Shown piece by piece: positions 1 to 8,202 of a stretch of DNA of 16,326 bases. A program made the position numbers and the translations under genes. Numbering within the stretch: the stretch's first letter is position 1; every line of letters starts with the position of its first letter. The DNA lies in assembly GCA_034003585.1 (NCBI GenBank), contig JAVEYH010000078.1, positions 1-16,326 of the forward strand. Direction: 5' to 3'. This stretch comes from JAPXSY01 sp034003585. GTDB lineage: Bacteria > Verrucomicrobiota > Kiritimatiellia > RFP12 > UBA1067. The notes beneath the pieces were generated by a model, which searched no databases, was not told where the DNA came from, and worked only from the letters and a program-made list of their open reading frames with translations.

Positions 1-2704
1 TCCAACGGGGCGGTGACGGTTACGGCCGCCGACTCCTTTTCCGGGTTGGCCTCGGTCACGTTGGGCGAGGGCGGCGGCATGGTCTGCAACGAAACCGTTG
101 AAACGGTGGCTACCGTGGCCTTCGGTGTCAGCAACACCCTCAACGTCACGGCGGGCGAACTGATCCTGCACGGGTATGCCAGCGGTACCGGGTTTACGAA
201 AGAGGGACCCGGACAGGTACGCTTCACGGGAAGGGAGAGCGCCGTCACCGCATGGGTGCCCGGTCTGCGAGAGGCCGAGTTGCCCGGTTCCTTCAATCTC
301 GATTCCCCGAACACGGGAACACGGGTGTCAGCCGGACTCGACATGGCGAATTCCGTCTGGCCCACCGCCTACTCGAACACCACGTTCGCCTATACCGGGG
401 AGATCTATCTGGACGGGTCACGGTATACCTTCGCTGAGCGTGTGGACGATAACGCCTATCTCGAGATCGGCGGCATGGTTGTGCTTTCCAATAGTTCCTT
501 TTCCGTGGTCTCGGAAGGTTCGATCCAGCCTGCGGCGGGCTGGTATCCGATCAACCTGCGGATCGGCAACGTTCTGGGCGCGGGCGGTTCCCTCAACGTC
601 TATGCCACCGGCGGCGGCATCGCCTGGAAAAAAGAGGACACCGCCTGGCAGGCTTTGCGCGATTTCAACGGCGGCGCGGCGCTGCGCGCCCCCGGCCGGC
701 GGGCTGCGGAGTTCTCCGAAGGAATCACGCTCAACGGGGGTGCGGTCGTGGTGCAGACCGAAACCGCCGCCGGCGCGGCGGACGGCGTCGCGGCGAACCC
801 GCTGGGCGCGATCGCGCTGAACGCGGGCACGCTTGTGCTCTCCAATGCCGTGTGCCACGCCTCCGCCCTCAATGGGGATGCGGCCGCTCTCCTCCGGCTG
901 GATCTGGCCGGGCTCACCCTGTCGAACGAGACCGACTGTGCCTATCCCGGGAAAACGGCGGGCACCGGCACACTGGTCAAAGAGGGCGCCGGCCGGTTGC
1001 AGTGGCAGGCCCGCAGCGCCTCGCACTACGCGCACGCCGCCACGGTCGTCAACAACGGCATGGTCGCGCTCGGCGATTCCGAATCCTGGCTGGGGGATTA
1101 CAACTTCGGCACGTTCACCGTGAACCGGCCGGGGATGGTGGATACGCTCATCAACGGCAACACGCAGTTCGCCAACCTCTGGGGCGACGGGGTCGTGACC
1201 AACAGCACGGGCCTCGGTTACCAGCAACTGCGGATTCAAACCGGGCCGTGCGACTTCGCCGGCGTGATCTGCGGGAAGATCCGGTATTACTCCCGGGGCG
1301 AGGTCTCGCTCACCGGCACCAACAGCACGTTCGCCGGCAATTTCGCCATCCACAGCATGGGCGGAACGGGCGTCACGGGACTGAAGAAAATCGGCCTCAA
1401 CGGACAGCCTTCCTCCATGGGGACTTCCGGCAGCATCGATATCCGCGAGGGCGGCGGTACGCTCCGTTATCTCGGAACCGGAGAGACCACCGACAAGGGA
1501 TTTTCCCTCTATCCGTCCGGTACCCGGGCGGTGATCGACGGCGGCGTATCCGGCGGGGTGACCTTCAACGGGAAATGGGGCTCCTCGGGCGGTCGGCTCG
1601 TCCGTCTCGCGCTCAAAGGGACGAACGCCGCGCCCTGCGTCTTTAACGGCGAATACGCCGAGCATTCGCAGTCCGGCACAAACTACTCGACCTATGTCGC
1701 CAAAGAGGATCCCGGCGTTTGGGTTTTCAAGCATCATGCGTCCCGCGCCAACCGCGGGGTGGTTGACGTGCGGGAGGGGACGCTCCAATTCGAATCGATC
1801 GCCGAGGCGGGGCAGATCTGTTCGCTGGGGCGCGCGGACCTCCTGTTCGCGGATGTGATCAGCGGAAACACGAACGGGTTCGGGGTCGCCTATGCGTTTA
1901 GCCTCGGGACCCCTTCGACAACCGGCACGCTGGAGTATGTCGGCACGGACGGCGCCAAGTGCGGGACCCGCAAACTCGTCCTGCAGGGGGCCGGCCGGTT
2001 GAAATCCGACAGTGCGCCGTGGTCGTTCAGCGGAGGGGTCGAGTCCCTCACCGCCGGTGGCAAAACCCTTTACCTCGACGGAAGCGCGACCAACACCCTC
2101 GGCACGGTGACGGACGGCGCGGGTACGGTGGGCATTACGAAAGAGGGCTCCGGCACCTGGCAACTCACCGCCACCAATGCGTTCACCGGCCCGCTGGAGG
2201 TGAAGGCCGGCCGGATGATTTTGGATAAGCGGGGGTATACCTACTACCGCTTCAACCTGCTGCAGCGGAACTACGATATCCCCGGCGGTGACACCAACAT
2301 CGAACTCACCGAGTTCGCCCTGTACAGCTCCGACGGGGTGCGGCGTAATCTGAACCTTACCAAAAACGGAACCAACAATGTGGCCGGGCTCAACCCCGGC
2401 GAGTTCTGCCCCATGGGTTCGTACCCGACCTACGCGACCCGGAACGACATCAATCTGTTTGATAACAACGTAAACTCGCAGTGGACGGTCAACACGGTCG
2501 AGTTCCTGCCGGCCACACCGATCCGGCTGGTGATGCGGCTGGCCGAGGGAACCCCGCCCATCGCGGGATACGATCTGCAGTACTGGAGCGCGGACACCAA
2601 CCGGTACCTGTCGGGCTGGTCGATCGAGGGCAGCCGTGACGGCGTGGCGTGGGATCTGCTCGACAGCGCGGCGGACTATCAGCCGGTGCCGCCCGCGAAG
2701 ACGG
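1..2704 (+). CDS. Giant secreted beta-strand-repeat protein with PA14-like and discoidin-like modules (partial at both ends)
   Basis: The frame is open from base 1, so the start lies upstream, and the gene runs into the assembly gap, so about 901 residues are visible. It looks like an autotransporter-associated beta-strand repeat protein: Gly/Thr/Asn-rich passenger sequence with recurring lines of the type KEGxGxWxLTxxN followed by VxxGxLxL, at about nt 190, 973 and 2134. A PA14-like segment at about 262-690 contains YTGEIYLDGSRYTF followed by DDNAYLEIGG. The last part, about 2239-2700, resembles an F5/8 type C (discoidin-like) carbohydrate-binding module, ending in WSIEGSRDGVAWDLL. Such proteins are exported and probably act at the cell surface, perhaps in glycan binding; that role is inferred. 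No signal peptide or C-terminal anchor can be seen because both ends are missing. The open frame continues through the Ns to a stop at 2824-2826, but the gap length is arbitrary, so that end is unreliable. Confidence 0.75.
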
Positions 2705-2804
2705 NNNNNNNNNNNNNNNNNNNNNNNNNNNNNNNNNNNNNNNNNNNNNNNNNNNNNNNNNNNNNNNNNNNNNNNNNNNNNNNNNNNNNNNNNNNNNNNN
2801 NNNN
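2705..2804. other. Assembly gap of 100 Ns
   Basis: Exactly 100 unknown bases, the usual placeholder for a scaffold join of unknown length. It hides the C-terminus of the repeat protein and possibly more. Repetitive beta-strand proteins commonly break short-read assemblies, which may explain the gap. Frame and distance across it should not be trusted. Confidence 0.98.
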
Positions 2805-2816
2805 CGCCCTTTTTTT
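2805..2816 (+). terminator. Possible 3' part of a rho-independent terminator at the gap edge
   Basis: Immediately after the gap, CGCCC is followed by seven Ts. This is what the closing arm and U-tract of an intrinsic terminator would look like if the other stem arm lay in the gap. The opposite arm cannot be seen, so this is only a suggestion. If real, it would end the transcript of the repeat protein or of another gene in the gap. Confidence 0.25.
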
Positions 2817-2901
2817 GCTTAAATGATGCCACAAATCGGGGAAGGACGGCGAACCCGCGCTTCAGGGGGACGCGGATATCCCGCGCAGCCATGCAACGAT
2901 C

Positions 2902-2908
2902 AAAGGAG
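2902..2908 (+). promoter_or_regulatory. Ribosome binding site that sets the Gfo/Idh start
   Basis: AAAGGAG lies 7 nt before the ATG at 2916. The frame is also open from an ATG at 2823, but that longer version would place 31 low-complexity residues before the twin-arginine signal. The RBS and the signal-peptide position both favour 2916. Confidence 0.8.
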
Positions 2909-2915
2909 TAAGACG

Positions 2916-4268
2916 ATGGAGACCATGACATTCAATCGGAGGACATTCCTCAAATCCACGGCCGCCGCGGCCGCCGTGTTGCCGACCTTCAACATCCTGG
3001 GCAAAGAGGCCAACACGATCGGTCCCGCGGATGACCAGGTGAACGTGGCCGTGATCGGGTACGGCGCCGAGGGCGAGATTCTGACGGATGCCGCGATGAA
3101 GATCCCTGGCGTGCGGTTCAAGGCCGTGTGCGACATTTGGGGGTACCGCCGCAAGATGGCCCGCGGCCGCCTGCGTTCGCTGGGTCACGAGGTCAACGTC
3201 TATGAAGATTACCGCGAGATGCTCGACAAAGAGGACAAGAACATCGATTGCGTGATCATCGCCACTCCGGACTGGATGCACGCCGAGCACTCGGTGTACT
3301 GCATGGAGAAGGGCAAGCACGTCTACTGCGAGAAGGAGATGTCCAACCGTCTGGAGAAAGCCAAGGAGATGGTTCTGGGGCAGCGCCGCACCGGCAAGAT
3401 TCTGCAGATCGGCCACCAGCGCCGTTCCAATCCGCGTTATATGCACGCGATCAACCGCGTGATGCGTGAGGCCAAGATGCTGGGCCGCGTGACCCACGCC
3501 TACGGCCAGTGGAACCGTTCGGTCGCCCCCTTCCTGACCGTGCGCGAGCGCCTGAACATCCCGACCGAGACGCTCCAGAAATACGGCTACGAGAACATGG
3601 AGCAGTTCCTCAACTGGCGCTGGTTCGACAAATACGGCGGCGGCCCGATGGTCGATCTCGGCTCGCACCAGATCGACCTCTTCTTCTGGGTCTGGGACTG
3701 CGTGCCGATCTCGGTCACCGCCATTGGTGGCAACGACTATTACAATCGCCAGATGAACGACAACGTGATGGCGATTTACGAGTTCAAGACCAAGGAGGGG
3801 GTCATCAACCGCGCCTACTACCAGGTGCTGACGACCTCCAGCCGCGGCGGCTTCTACGAGCAGTTCATGGGCGAGAACGGCTCGCTCACCATCTCCGAGA
3901 TCGCGGCCCGCGGCAACGCGGTGCAGCGCGAGGTGCGTGACGGCGTGCCGAACTGGGATCCGTTCGCCAAGATGGGTCTGGTGCTGCCGGTCAAGAAGCC
4001 GGTGGCCGCGACGGTCACCTCCAACGCGGCGATCGACGTGCGCGTCACGGCCGAGGCCGACGGCTGGCCGCTGCCGGTCGATCTGCTGAAGCCCGCGCAC
4101 ATGCCGCACCTGGAGAACTTCTTCCTCGCCGTGCGCCGCAACAAGCCCGAGCTGCTGACCTGCCCGGCCGCACTCGCCTACGAATCGGCGGTGGCCGTGC
4201 TGGCGGCCAACCGGTCGGTCGCCGAGCGCAAGACCATCACCTTCAAGCCGGAAGAGTTTCACGTGTAA
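2916..4268 (+). CDS. Tat-exported Gfo/Idh/MocA family oxidoreductase
   Basis: A 450-residue NAD(P)-dependent sugar or polyol oxidoreductase of the Gfo/Idh/MocA family. The N-terminus has a twin-arginine signal, NRRTFLK at residues 7-13, then an alanine-rich hydrophobic stretch, so the folded protein is probably exported with its cofactor bound. The Rossmann nucleotide-binding turn VIGYGAEGE is at 46-54. The family EK motif lies in HVYCEKEMS (E139-K140). The substrate-side motif DLGSHQID is at 247-254, where the His is the usual catalytic-site residue. Length and domain order fit the family, and such Tat-type members are numerous in Planctomycetes and Verrucomicrobia. The substrate cannot be read from sequence; sugar dehydrogenation, epimerisation or glycoside cleavage are all known in the family. 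The cytochrome gene starts 62 nt downstream on the same strand, with a tandem repeat between them, so co-transcription is possible. Confidence 0.93.
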   Translation: METMTFNRRTFLKSTAAAAAVLPTFNILGKEANTIGPADDQVNVAVIGYGAEGEILTDAAMKIPGVRFKAVCDIWGYRRKMARGRLRSLGHEVNVYEDYREMLDKEDKNIDCVIIATPDWMHAEHSVYCMEKGKHVYCEKEMSNRLEKAKEMVLGQRRTGKILQIGHQRRSNPRYMHAINRVMREAKMLGRVTHAYGQWNRSVAPFLTVRERLNIPTETLQKYGYENMEQFLNWRWFDKYGGGPMVDLGSHQIDLFFWVWDCVPISVTAIGGNDYYNRQMNDNVMAIYEFKTKEGVINRAYYQVLTTSSRGGFYEQFMGENGSLTISEIAARGNAVQREVRDGVPNWDPFAKMGLVLPVKKPVAATVTSNAAIDVRVTAEADGWPLPVDLLKPAHMPHLENFFLAVRRNKPELLTCPAALAYESAVAVLAANRSVAERKTITFKPEEFHV

Positions 4269-4270
4269 GC

Positions 4271-4315
4271 AGCGGACAGATCCGACAAGGCCGATTGGTC
4301 TGACATGTCGGACGG
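4271..4315. repeat. 9-bp degenerate tandem array (GTCNGAC family), five units
   Basis: Starting 3 nt after the Gfo/Idh stop, the spacer divides into five 9-bp units: AGCGGACAG, ATCCGACAA, GGCCGATTG, GTCTGACAT, GTCGGACGG. The consensus is close to GTCNGACNG. The 7-bp core GTCNGAC is its own inverted repeat, and TCCGAC at 4281-4286 can pair with GTCGGA at 4307-4312. The same family occurs at 8131-8175. The array ends just before the AGGAAG ribosome binding site of the cytochrome gene. Confidence 0.75.
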
Positions 4316-4330
4316 ATAGGAAGCAATCGA

Positions 4331-7060
4331 ATGAAAAGAGTTTTATCCTTCACTCTGGCCTGCGCGGCCGCCTCGGCGTTCGCGAAGGTCGAGTCGCACT
4401 GGGACGGCGGACGCAACACGCCGGTGCACCGCCTCGCCCTGAATGACGAATTCGGCGATGCGATCGTGCCGGGCACGCCCAACGCCCTGCCGCTGAGCAC
4501 GCGCAAGACCTGCGGCCAGTGCCACGACTACGACACCATCGCGTCCGGCTGGCACTTCAACATGTCCGGCACGAACACGGCGCATGGCCGCCGAGGCCAA
4601 CCCTGGTTCCTGATCGACCCGCTCAGCGGATCGCAGATCCCGATGAGTCTGCGCGACTGGCCGGGCACGCACACGCCCGGCCAGCTCGGCATGACCGACT
4701 GGGAGTGGACCTACACCTTCGGCCGTCACATGCCGGGCGGTGACCGCGCCGACCCCAAGGACCTCTACGCCGAAGGCGGGCCGCACGCCCGCTGGGATGT
4801 GTCGGGCCCCGTCGAGATCAACTGCTTCGCCTGCCACAGCCAGAGCACGGCCTACGACCACAGCGAGTGGGTGCGCCTGATCCTGCGCCAAAACTTCCGC
4901 TGGGCCGCCACCGGCGCCATCGGCTTGGGCGAGATCCGCGGCATGGGCTCGCGTGTGGCCGACTATTGGGGCGTGCTGCGCGGTCTGAACCGCGACGACG
5001 CGGTCTATGCCGTGCCGCCGCACGTGGTGTATGACACGCGGCAGTTCGACGCCAAGAACCGCACGGTGCTGCAGGTCGGCGCGCCGCGCAGCGAAAATTG
5101 CCTGAACTGCCATTCGGCGTCGCAGGCCGGCATGCCGCACAAAGACATCGACGGCGACGTGCACCTGCGGGCGGGCATGAATTGCGCCGACTGCCACGGC
5201 AACGGCGAAGACCACGCCATCGCGCGCGGTTACGAAGGCGACGCCACCGGCAAGATGGACAAGACCCGCGCCAGCGCGAGCTGCGTGGGGTGCCACATGG
5301 GCACGGACCTCGCCCGCGCGGGACGCCACGGCGCGCCCGCGCCGAGGCATGTCGGCATACCGGTCAGCCACTTTAAGGAGTTGAGCTGCACGGCCTGCCA
5401 CTCCGGCGTGACCGCGGACGGCATGCTGGCGGAGGTGCGCACCTCGCGCGCCAACCGCATGGGCGTCTACGGCCGCGCCCGCTGGGCCACGCCGCAGCCG
5501 TTCATTCTGGAGCCGGTCTTCGTGCGTAATGAGGCGGGCAAGATCGAGCCGCGCCGCATGACGTGGCCGGCCTTCTGGGGCGTGCGCGCTGAGAAGGACG
5601 CTGCGGCGATCACGCCGCTCCGCCCCGAAACCGTGACGTCGGCCTGCGCCGGGCTGCTGGACGTGCGCGAGCAGATCGGCGCGATGCTGGGCACGCTGGC
5701 GACCGACCCCAACATTCCGGGCACACCGGTGCTGGCGGTGGGGGGCAAGCTCTTCAAGAAACATTTGGACGGCTACGCCGAACCGGCGGGCGACACGACG
5801 CAGGCGGACGGGGTCTATTACCAGACCGCCACCAACCTGATCGCCGTGATCCCGGCCTTCGATCCGCACGACGATACCGAGAAAATGAGCGATGAGCAGC
5901 TCGAGGCGCGCCAGGGCCATGAGAGGCGGCTGGCGAACCTTCTGCAGACGCTCGATGCCTCGCCGGCGGCCGCGACCAACGGTTTCGGCGCGGTGGTCTA
6001 CGGCGATACGCTCTTCTTCCGCGGCGGCGACGCCGATGCCATGATCAGCACCAACGCCCCGGCCAAGGCCGGGGCGCCGATGGTCGGCTGGTACAAAGAC
6101 GGCGCCTTCACCGCGCTGGTCCCCACTTACGCGGCCGCGAATGTCAAAGAGCTGGGCGGCAGCGCCTGTTCGATCACCGAGACCATGGTCGCCGCGGCGC
6201 TCAAACGGCTCGCCGAGGCCGGACACGCGCGCGCCGTCTATGTCGCGCACGGCCAGGTCTGGGAACGGGCGGACGACGGAAGTCTCCTTGCCAAGGTCGA
6301 AAAGGCCGCGGAAGCGGTCTCCTGGGCGGTCGGGCACGACGTGCGTCCCGCGCGCATGGCCCGCGGCGCCCGGCCGGCCAAGTGCGCGGACTGCCACACG
6401 GTGGGCTCCGCGTTCTTCTTCGCCAAAGTCGCGTCGACCGGTCCGCTGCTGACCGCGCGCACGCTGGTCAAGGCGCAAAACGAGTTCATGGGCCTCAGCG
6501 GCAGCTACAACAAGATCTTCGGCACCACCTTCCTGATGCGTCCGTTCTTCAAGATCTTCCTCTGGGCGGTCTTTGTGATCCTAGTGCTGGTCGCGGTGGC
6601 CTTCACGGCCGCGGCGGTGCCGGCGGTGCTCGCCAAGGGAGGGGTCCCGTACGGCAAGCCGGCCGAGCGGCTGATGACGCTGATCGACCGCGGGGCCGCG
6701 GCCGGCTTGGCGCTGGCCAGCATCTACCTGGGGCTCTCGGGCCTGTTGGGCTGGTTTTTCCATCTGATGACCGGCTACATCCTGATCTTCCACATGGTGG
6801 GCGGCGGGCTCTTCGCGGCTAGCCTGGTGGCGCTGATCTGGCTGCGCGGCGGGCGCCGCATCGCGAACACCCGGCGCAACGCGCTCTGGATGGTTGTCAT
6901 GCTGCTGGGTGTCGGCGTGGTCTTCACGGCGGTGGCGCCGATGATGACCTGGTTCGGCGAGGGCTGGCAGTGGGCGATGCTCTGGAGCCACCGCCTTGCG
7001 GGCATGGCGTTCCTGGCCGTTTCGGCCTGGATGCTGCTCACCGGCGGGCGGAAGGAGTAA
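4331..7060 (+). CDS. Seven-haem c-type cytochrome with C-terminal membrane domain
   Basis: A 909-residue protein with a Sec signal peptide (MKRVLSFTLACAAASAFA) and seven CxxCH haem c sites at Cys 61, 165, 257, 285, 318, 353 and 685. The first six lie in the N-terminal half. The seventh follows about 330 residues without haem sites, just before the membrane part. From about residue 737 there are roughly five hydrophobic segments (about 742-768, two within 790-840, 851-874, 884-905). Histidines at 811, 821 and 887 could ligate haem b, as in b-type quinol-reactive membrane subunits; this is inferred. The layout suggests periplasmic haem wires attached to a quinone-linked membrane module. The exact family is not recognised. 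AGGAAG at 4318-4323 is the likely ribosome binding site. ApbE follows 92 nt downstream, supporting a respiratory or electron-transfer role. The terminal electron acceptor is unknown. Confidence 0.9.
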   Translation: MKRVLSFTLACAAASAFAKVESHWDGGRNTPVHRLALNDEFGDAIVPGTPNALPLSTRKTCGQCHDYDTIASGWHFNMSGTNTAHGRRGQPWFLIDPLSGSQIPMSLRDWPGTHTPGQLGMTDWEWTYTFGRHMPGGDRADPKDLYAEGGPHARWDVSGPVEINCFACHSQSTAYDHSEWVRLILRQNFRWAATGAIGLGEIRGMGSRVADYWGVLRGLNRDDAVYAVPPHVVYDTRQFDAKNRTVLQVGAPRSENCLNCHSASQAGMPHKDIDGDVHLRAGMNCADCHGNGEDHAIARGYEGDATGKMDKTRASASCVGCHMGTDLARAGRHGAPAPRHVGIPVSHFKELSCTACHSGVTADGMLAEVRTSRANRMGVYGRARWATPQPFILEPVFVRNEAGKIEPRRMTWPAFWGVRAEKDAAAITPLRPETVTSACAGLLDVREQIGAMLGTLATDPNIPGTPVLAVGGKLFKKHLDGYAEPAGDTTQADGVYYQTATNLIAVIPAFDPHDDTEKMSDEQLEARQGHERRLANLLQTLDASPAAATNGFGAVVYGDTLFFRGGDADAMISTNAPAKAGAPMVGWYKDGAFTALVPTYAAANVKELGGSACSITETMVAAALKRLAEAGHARAVYVAHGQVWERADDGSLLAKVEKAAEAVSWAVGHDVRPARMARGARPAKCADCHTVGSAFFFAKVASTGPLLTARTLVKAQNEFMGLSGSYNKIFGTTFLMRPFFKIFLWAVFVILVLVAVAFTAAAVPAVLAKGGVPYGKPAERLMTLIDRGAAAGLALASIYLGLSGLLGWFFHLMTGYILIFHMVGGGLFAASLVALIWLRGGRRIANTRRNALWMVVMLLGVGVVFTAVAPMMTWFGEGWQWAMLWSHRLAGMAFLAVSAWMLLTGGRKE

Positions 7061-7062
7061 GG

Positions 7063-7111
7063 GGTTTCAGGTTTCGGGTTCCGGGTTCCTGTTTTCAGGT
7101 TCCGGGTTGAC
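7063..7111. repeat. 7-bp degenerate tandem array (GGTTTCA family), seven units
   Basis: Starting 3 nt after the cytochrome stop, seven consecutive heptamers can be read: GGTTTCA, GGTTTCG, GGTTCCG, GGTTCCT, GTTTTCA, GGTTCCG, GGTTGAC. The period is strict although single bases vary. It occupies over half of the 92-bp spacer before ApbE. The last unit provides an in-frame TGA (7108-7110) that closes the frame upstream of the ApbE start. Confidence 0.8.
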
Positions 7112-7152
7112 GCGGGCTGAACGCGGAACCGGACCCCGTCAACGGTTGTTCT

Positions 7153-8109
7153 ATGACATCCCAGGTCCACAGGTTTGAGCACCAGGCCATGTCGACGGTG
7201 TTTGAGCTGCTGATCGCGACGGAGGATCAGCGGCTCGCCCAGAGCGCGGCCTACGCGGTGTTCCGAAAGGTGGACGGGCTGGAGGAACTGCTCAGCCGTT
7301 ACCTTGACGCGAGCGAGGTGGCGCTGATCAGCCGCCTGAAACCGGGAGAAACCTTCCGCGTGGCGCCGGAGCTGATGGAGCTGCTGCTGACCGCCACGCG
7401 CGTCTGCGCGGCCACGCGGGGCGCGTTCGACGTGACGGTCGGTCCGGTGATGGACGCGCTGCGCGGCGTCAAGCACCGCTGGCGGGCGTTGACGCCGCAG
7501 GAGCGTGAAAGCGCCTTGTCCGCGTGCGGCATGAGCCGGCTGGTCATCGACACCGCGAATCTGCTGATCGCGGTCAAGCCCGACCGGATGGGGCGCGCCG
7601 CGCCGCTGGAGCTGGATTTCGGCGCCATCGGCAAAGGCTACGCGCTGGACACGGCCTGCCGCATGCTGGCGGAGGAGTGGGACTTCACCGATTTCCTGAT
7701 GCACAGCGGCACCAGCACGGTGGTGGCGCGCGGGACGATGGGCGACGGTCGGCCTGGCTGGCCGGTGGGCGTGGGCGGCGACTGGCGCGAGCGCGCCGGC
7801 CTGCATCACGTGCGGCTCTGCGGCGGCGCGATCAGCGGGTCGGGCTTCGACGTGAAGGGCGCGCACGTTGTGGACGTGAGGCGCGGCACGGCGGCGGCGC
7901 GGCATCCGGCCGCCTGGTCGTACGCGCCGACGGCCGCGGTGGCGGACGCCCTTTCGACCGCCTGTCTCGGACTGGGATGGGGCGGGATCCGTGCCGCGTG
8001 TGCGGAACTGGACGGCTGCGGCGCGCTGGTGGCGCGCGCGCAACCCGTTTGGATGGACCGGGTGCGGAGCCCGGTGAGGCAATACGGCGCCTTCCCTGCC
8101 GTTTCGTAA
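7153..8109 (+). CDS. apbE: FAD:protein FMN transferase (ApbE family), without signal peptide
   Basis: A 318-residue ApbE-type enzyme, which attaches FMN from FAD to a Thr/Ser of a target flavoprotein. Family landmarks appear in order: AMSTVF at 12-17 (usual AMGT.F), GAFDVTVGP at 90-98, DFGAIGKGYALD at 155-166 (usual DxGGIAKGYAxD), SGTSTVVARG in place of the usual NxGGD segment, and PTAAVADALSTA at 259-270 with D265 and T269 as probable Mg ligands. No Sec or lipoprotein signal is present, and the frame is closed by TGA at 7108 with no ATG, GTG or TTG between, so the protein is probably cytoplasmic. No clear ribosome binding site precedes the ATG. It lies between a multihaem cytochrome and a secreted discoidin-like protein. 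Neither carries a convincing flavinylation motif, so its substrate is outside the window or atypical. Confidence 0.9.
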   Translation: MTSQVHRFEHQAMSTVFELLIATEDQRLAQSAAYAVFRKVDGLEELLSRYLDASEVALISRLKPGETFRVAPELMELLLTATRVCAATRGAFDVTVGPVMDALRGVKHRWRALTPQERESALSACGMSRLVIDTANLLIAVKPDRMGRAAPLELDFGAIGKGYALDTACRMLAEEWDFTDFLMHSGTSTVVARGTMGDGRPGWPVGVGGDWRERAGLHHVRLCGGAISGSGFDVKGAHVVDVRRGTAAARHPAAWSYAPTAAVADALSTACLGLGWGGIRAACAELDGCGALVARAQPVWMDRVRSPVRQYGAFPAVS

Positions 8110-8130
8110 CGAGGAAATATTGGATTTAGG

Positions 8131-8175
8131 GTCTGACAGGTCGGATGGGTCCGACGGGTCGGACAGATCGGGCAA
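8131..8175. repeat. 9-bp degenerate tandem array (GTCNGAC family), second copy
   Basis: Five 9-bp units: GTCTGACAG, GTCGGATGG, GTCCGACGG, GTCGGACAG, ATCGGGCAA. They belong to the same family as 4271-4315. GTCCGAC (8149-8155) and GTCGGAC (8158-8164) are perfect reverse complements 2 nt apart, so the array can form a hairpin or a series of small palindromes. It begins 22 nt after the ApbE stop and ends before the AAGGAG ribosome binding site of the next gene. Confidence 0.8.
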
Positions 8176-8202
8176 CACGAACAGAGGAACAAGGAGAGAC
8201 AC

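Noticed and set aside
2805..2826. ALFLLK plus stop as the C-terminus of the repeat protein
   Set aside because: The gap length is a placeholder, so the frame after it is not known; the T-run is better explained as part of a terminator.
418..2931. An 837-codon minus-strand open frame crossing the N gap
   Set aside because: It is open only because Ns contain no stops, it opposes the convincing repeat protein, and its translation is low-complexity.
6155..6178. GGSACSIT in the cytochrome (residues 609-616) as a possible flavinylation motif for ApbE
   Set aside because: It only loosely resembles D-x-x-(S/T)-G-A-T: the order of G and S is reversed, Cys replaces the acceptor Thr and the leading Asp is missing.
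4343..6478. A 711-codon minus-strand open frame opposite the cytochrome
   Set aside because: It is antisense to seven CxxCH motifs and a signal peptide, and its composition is that of a shadow frame.
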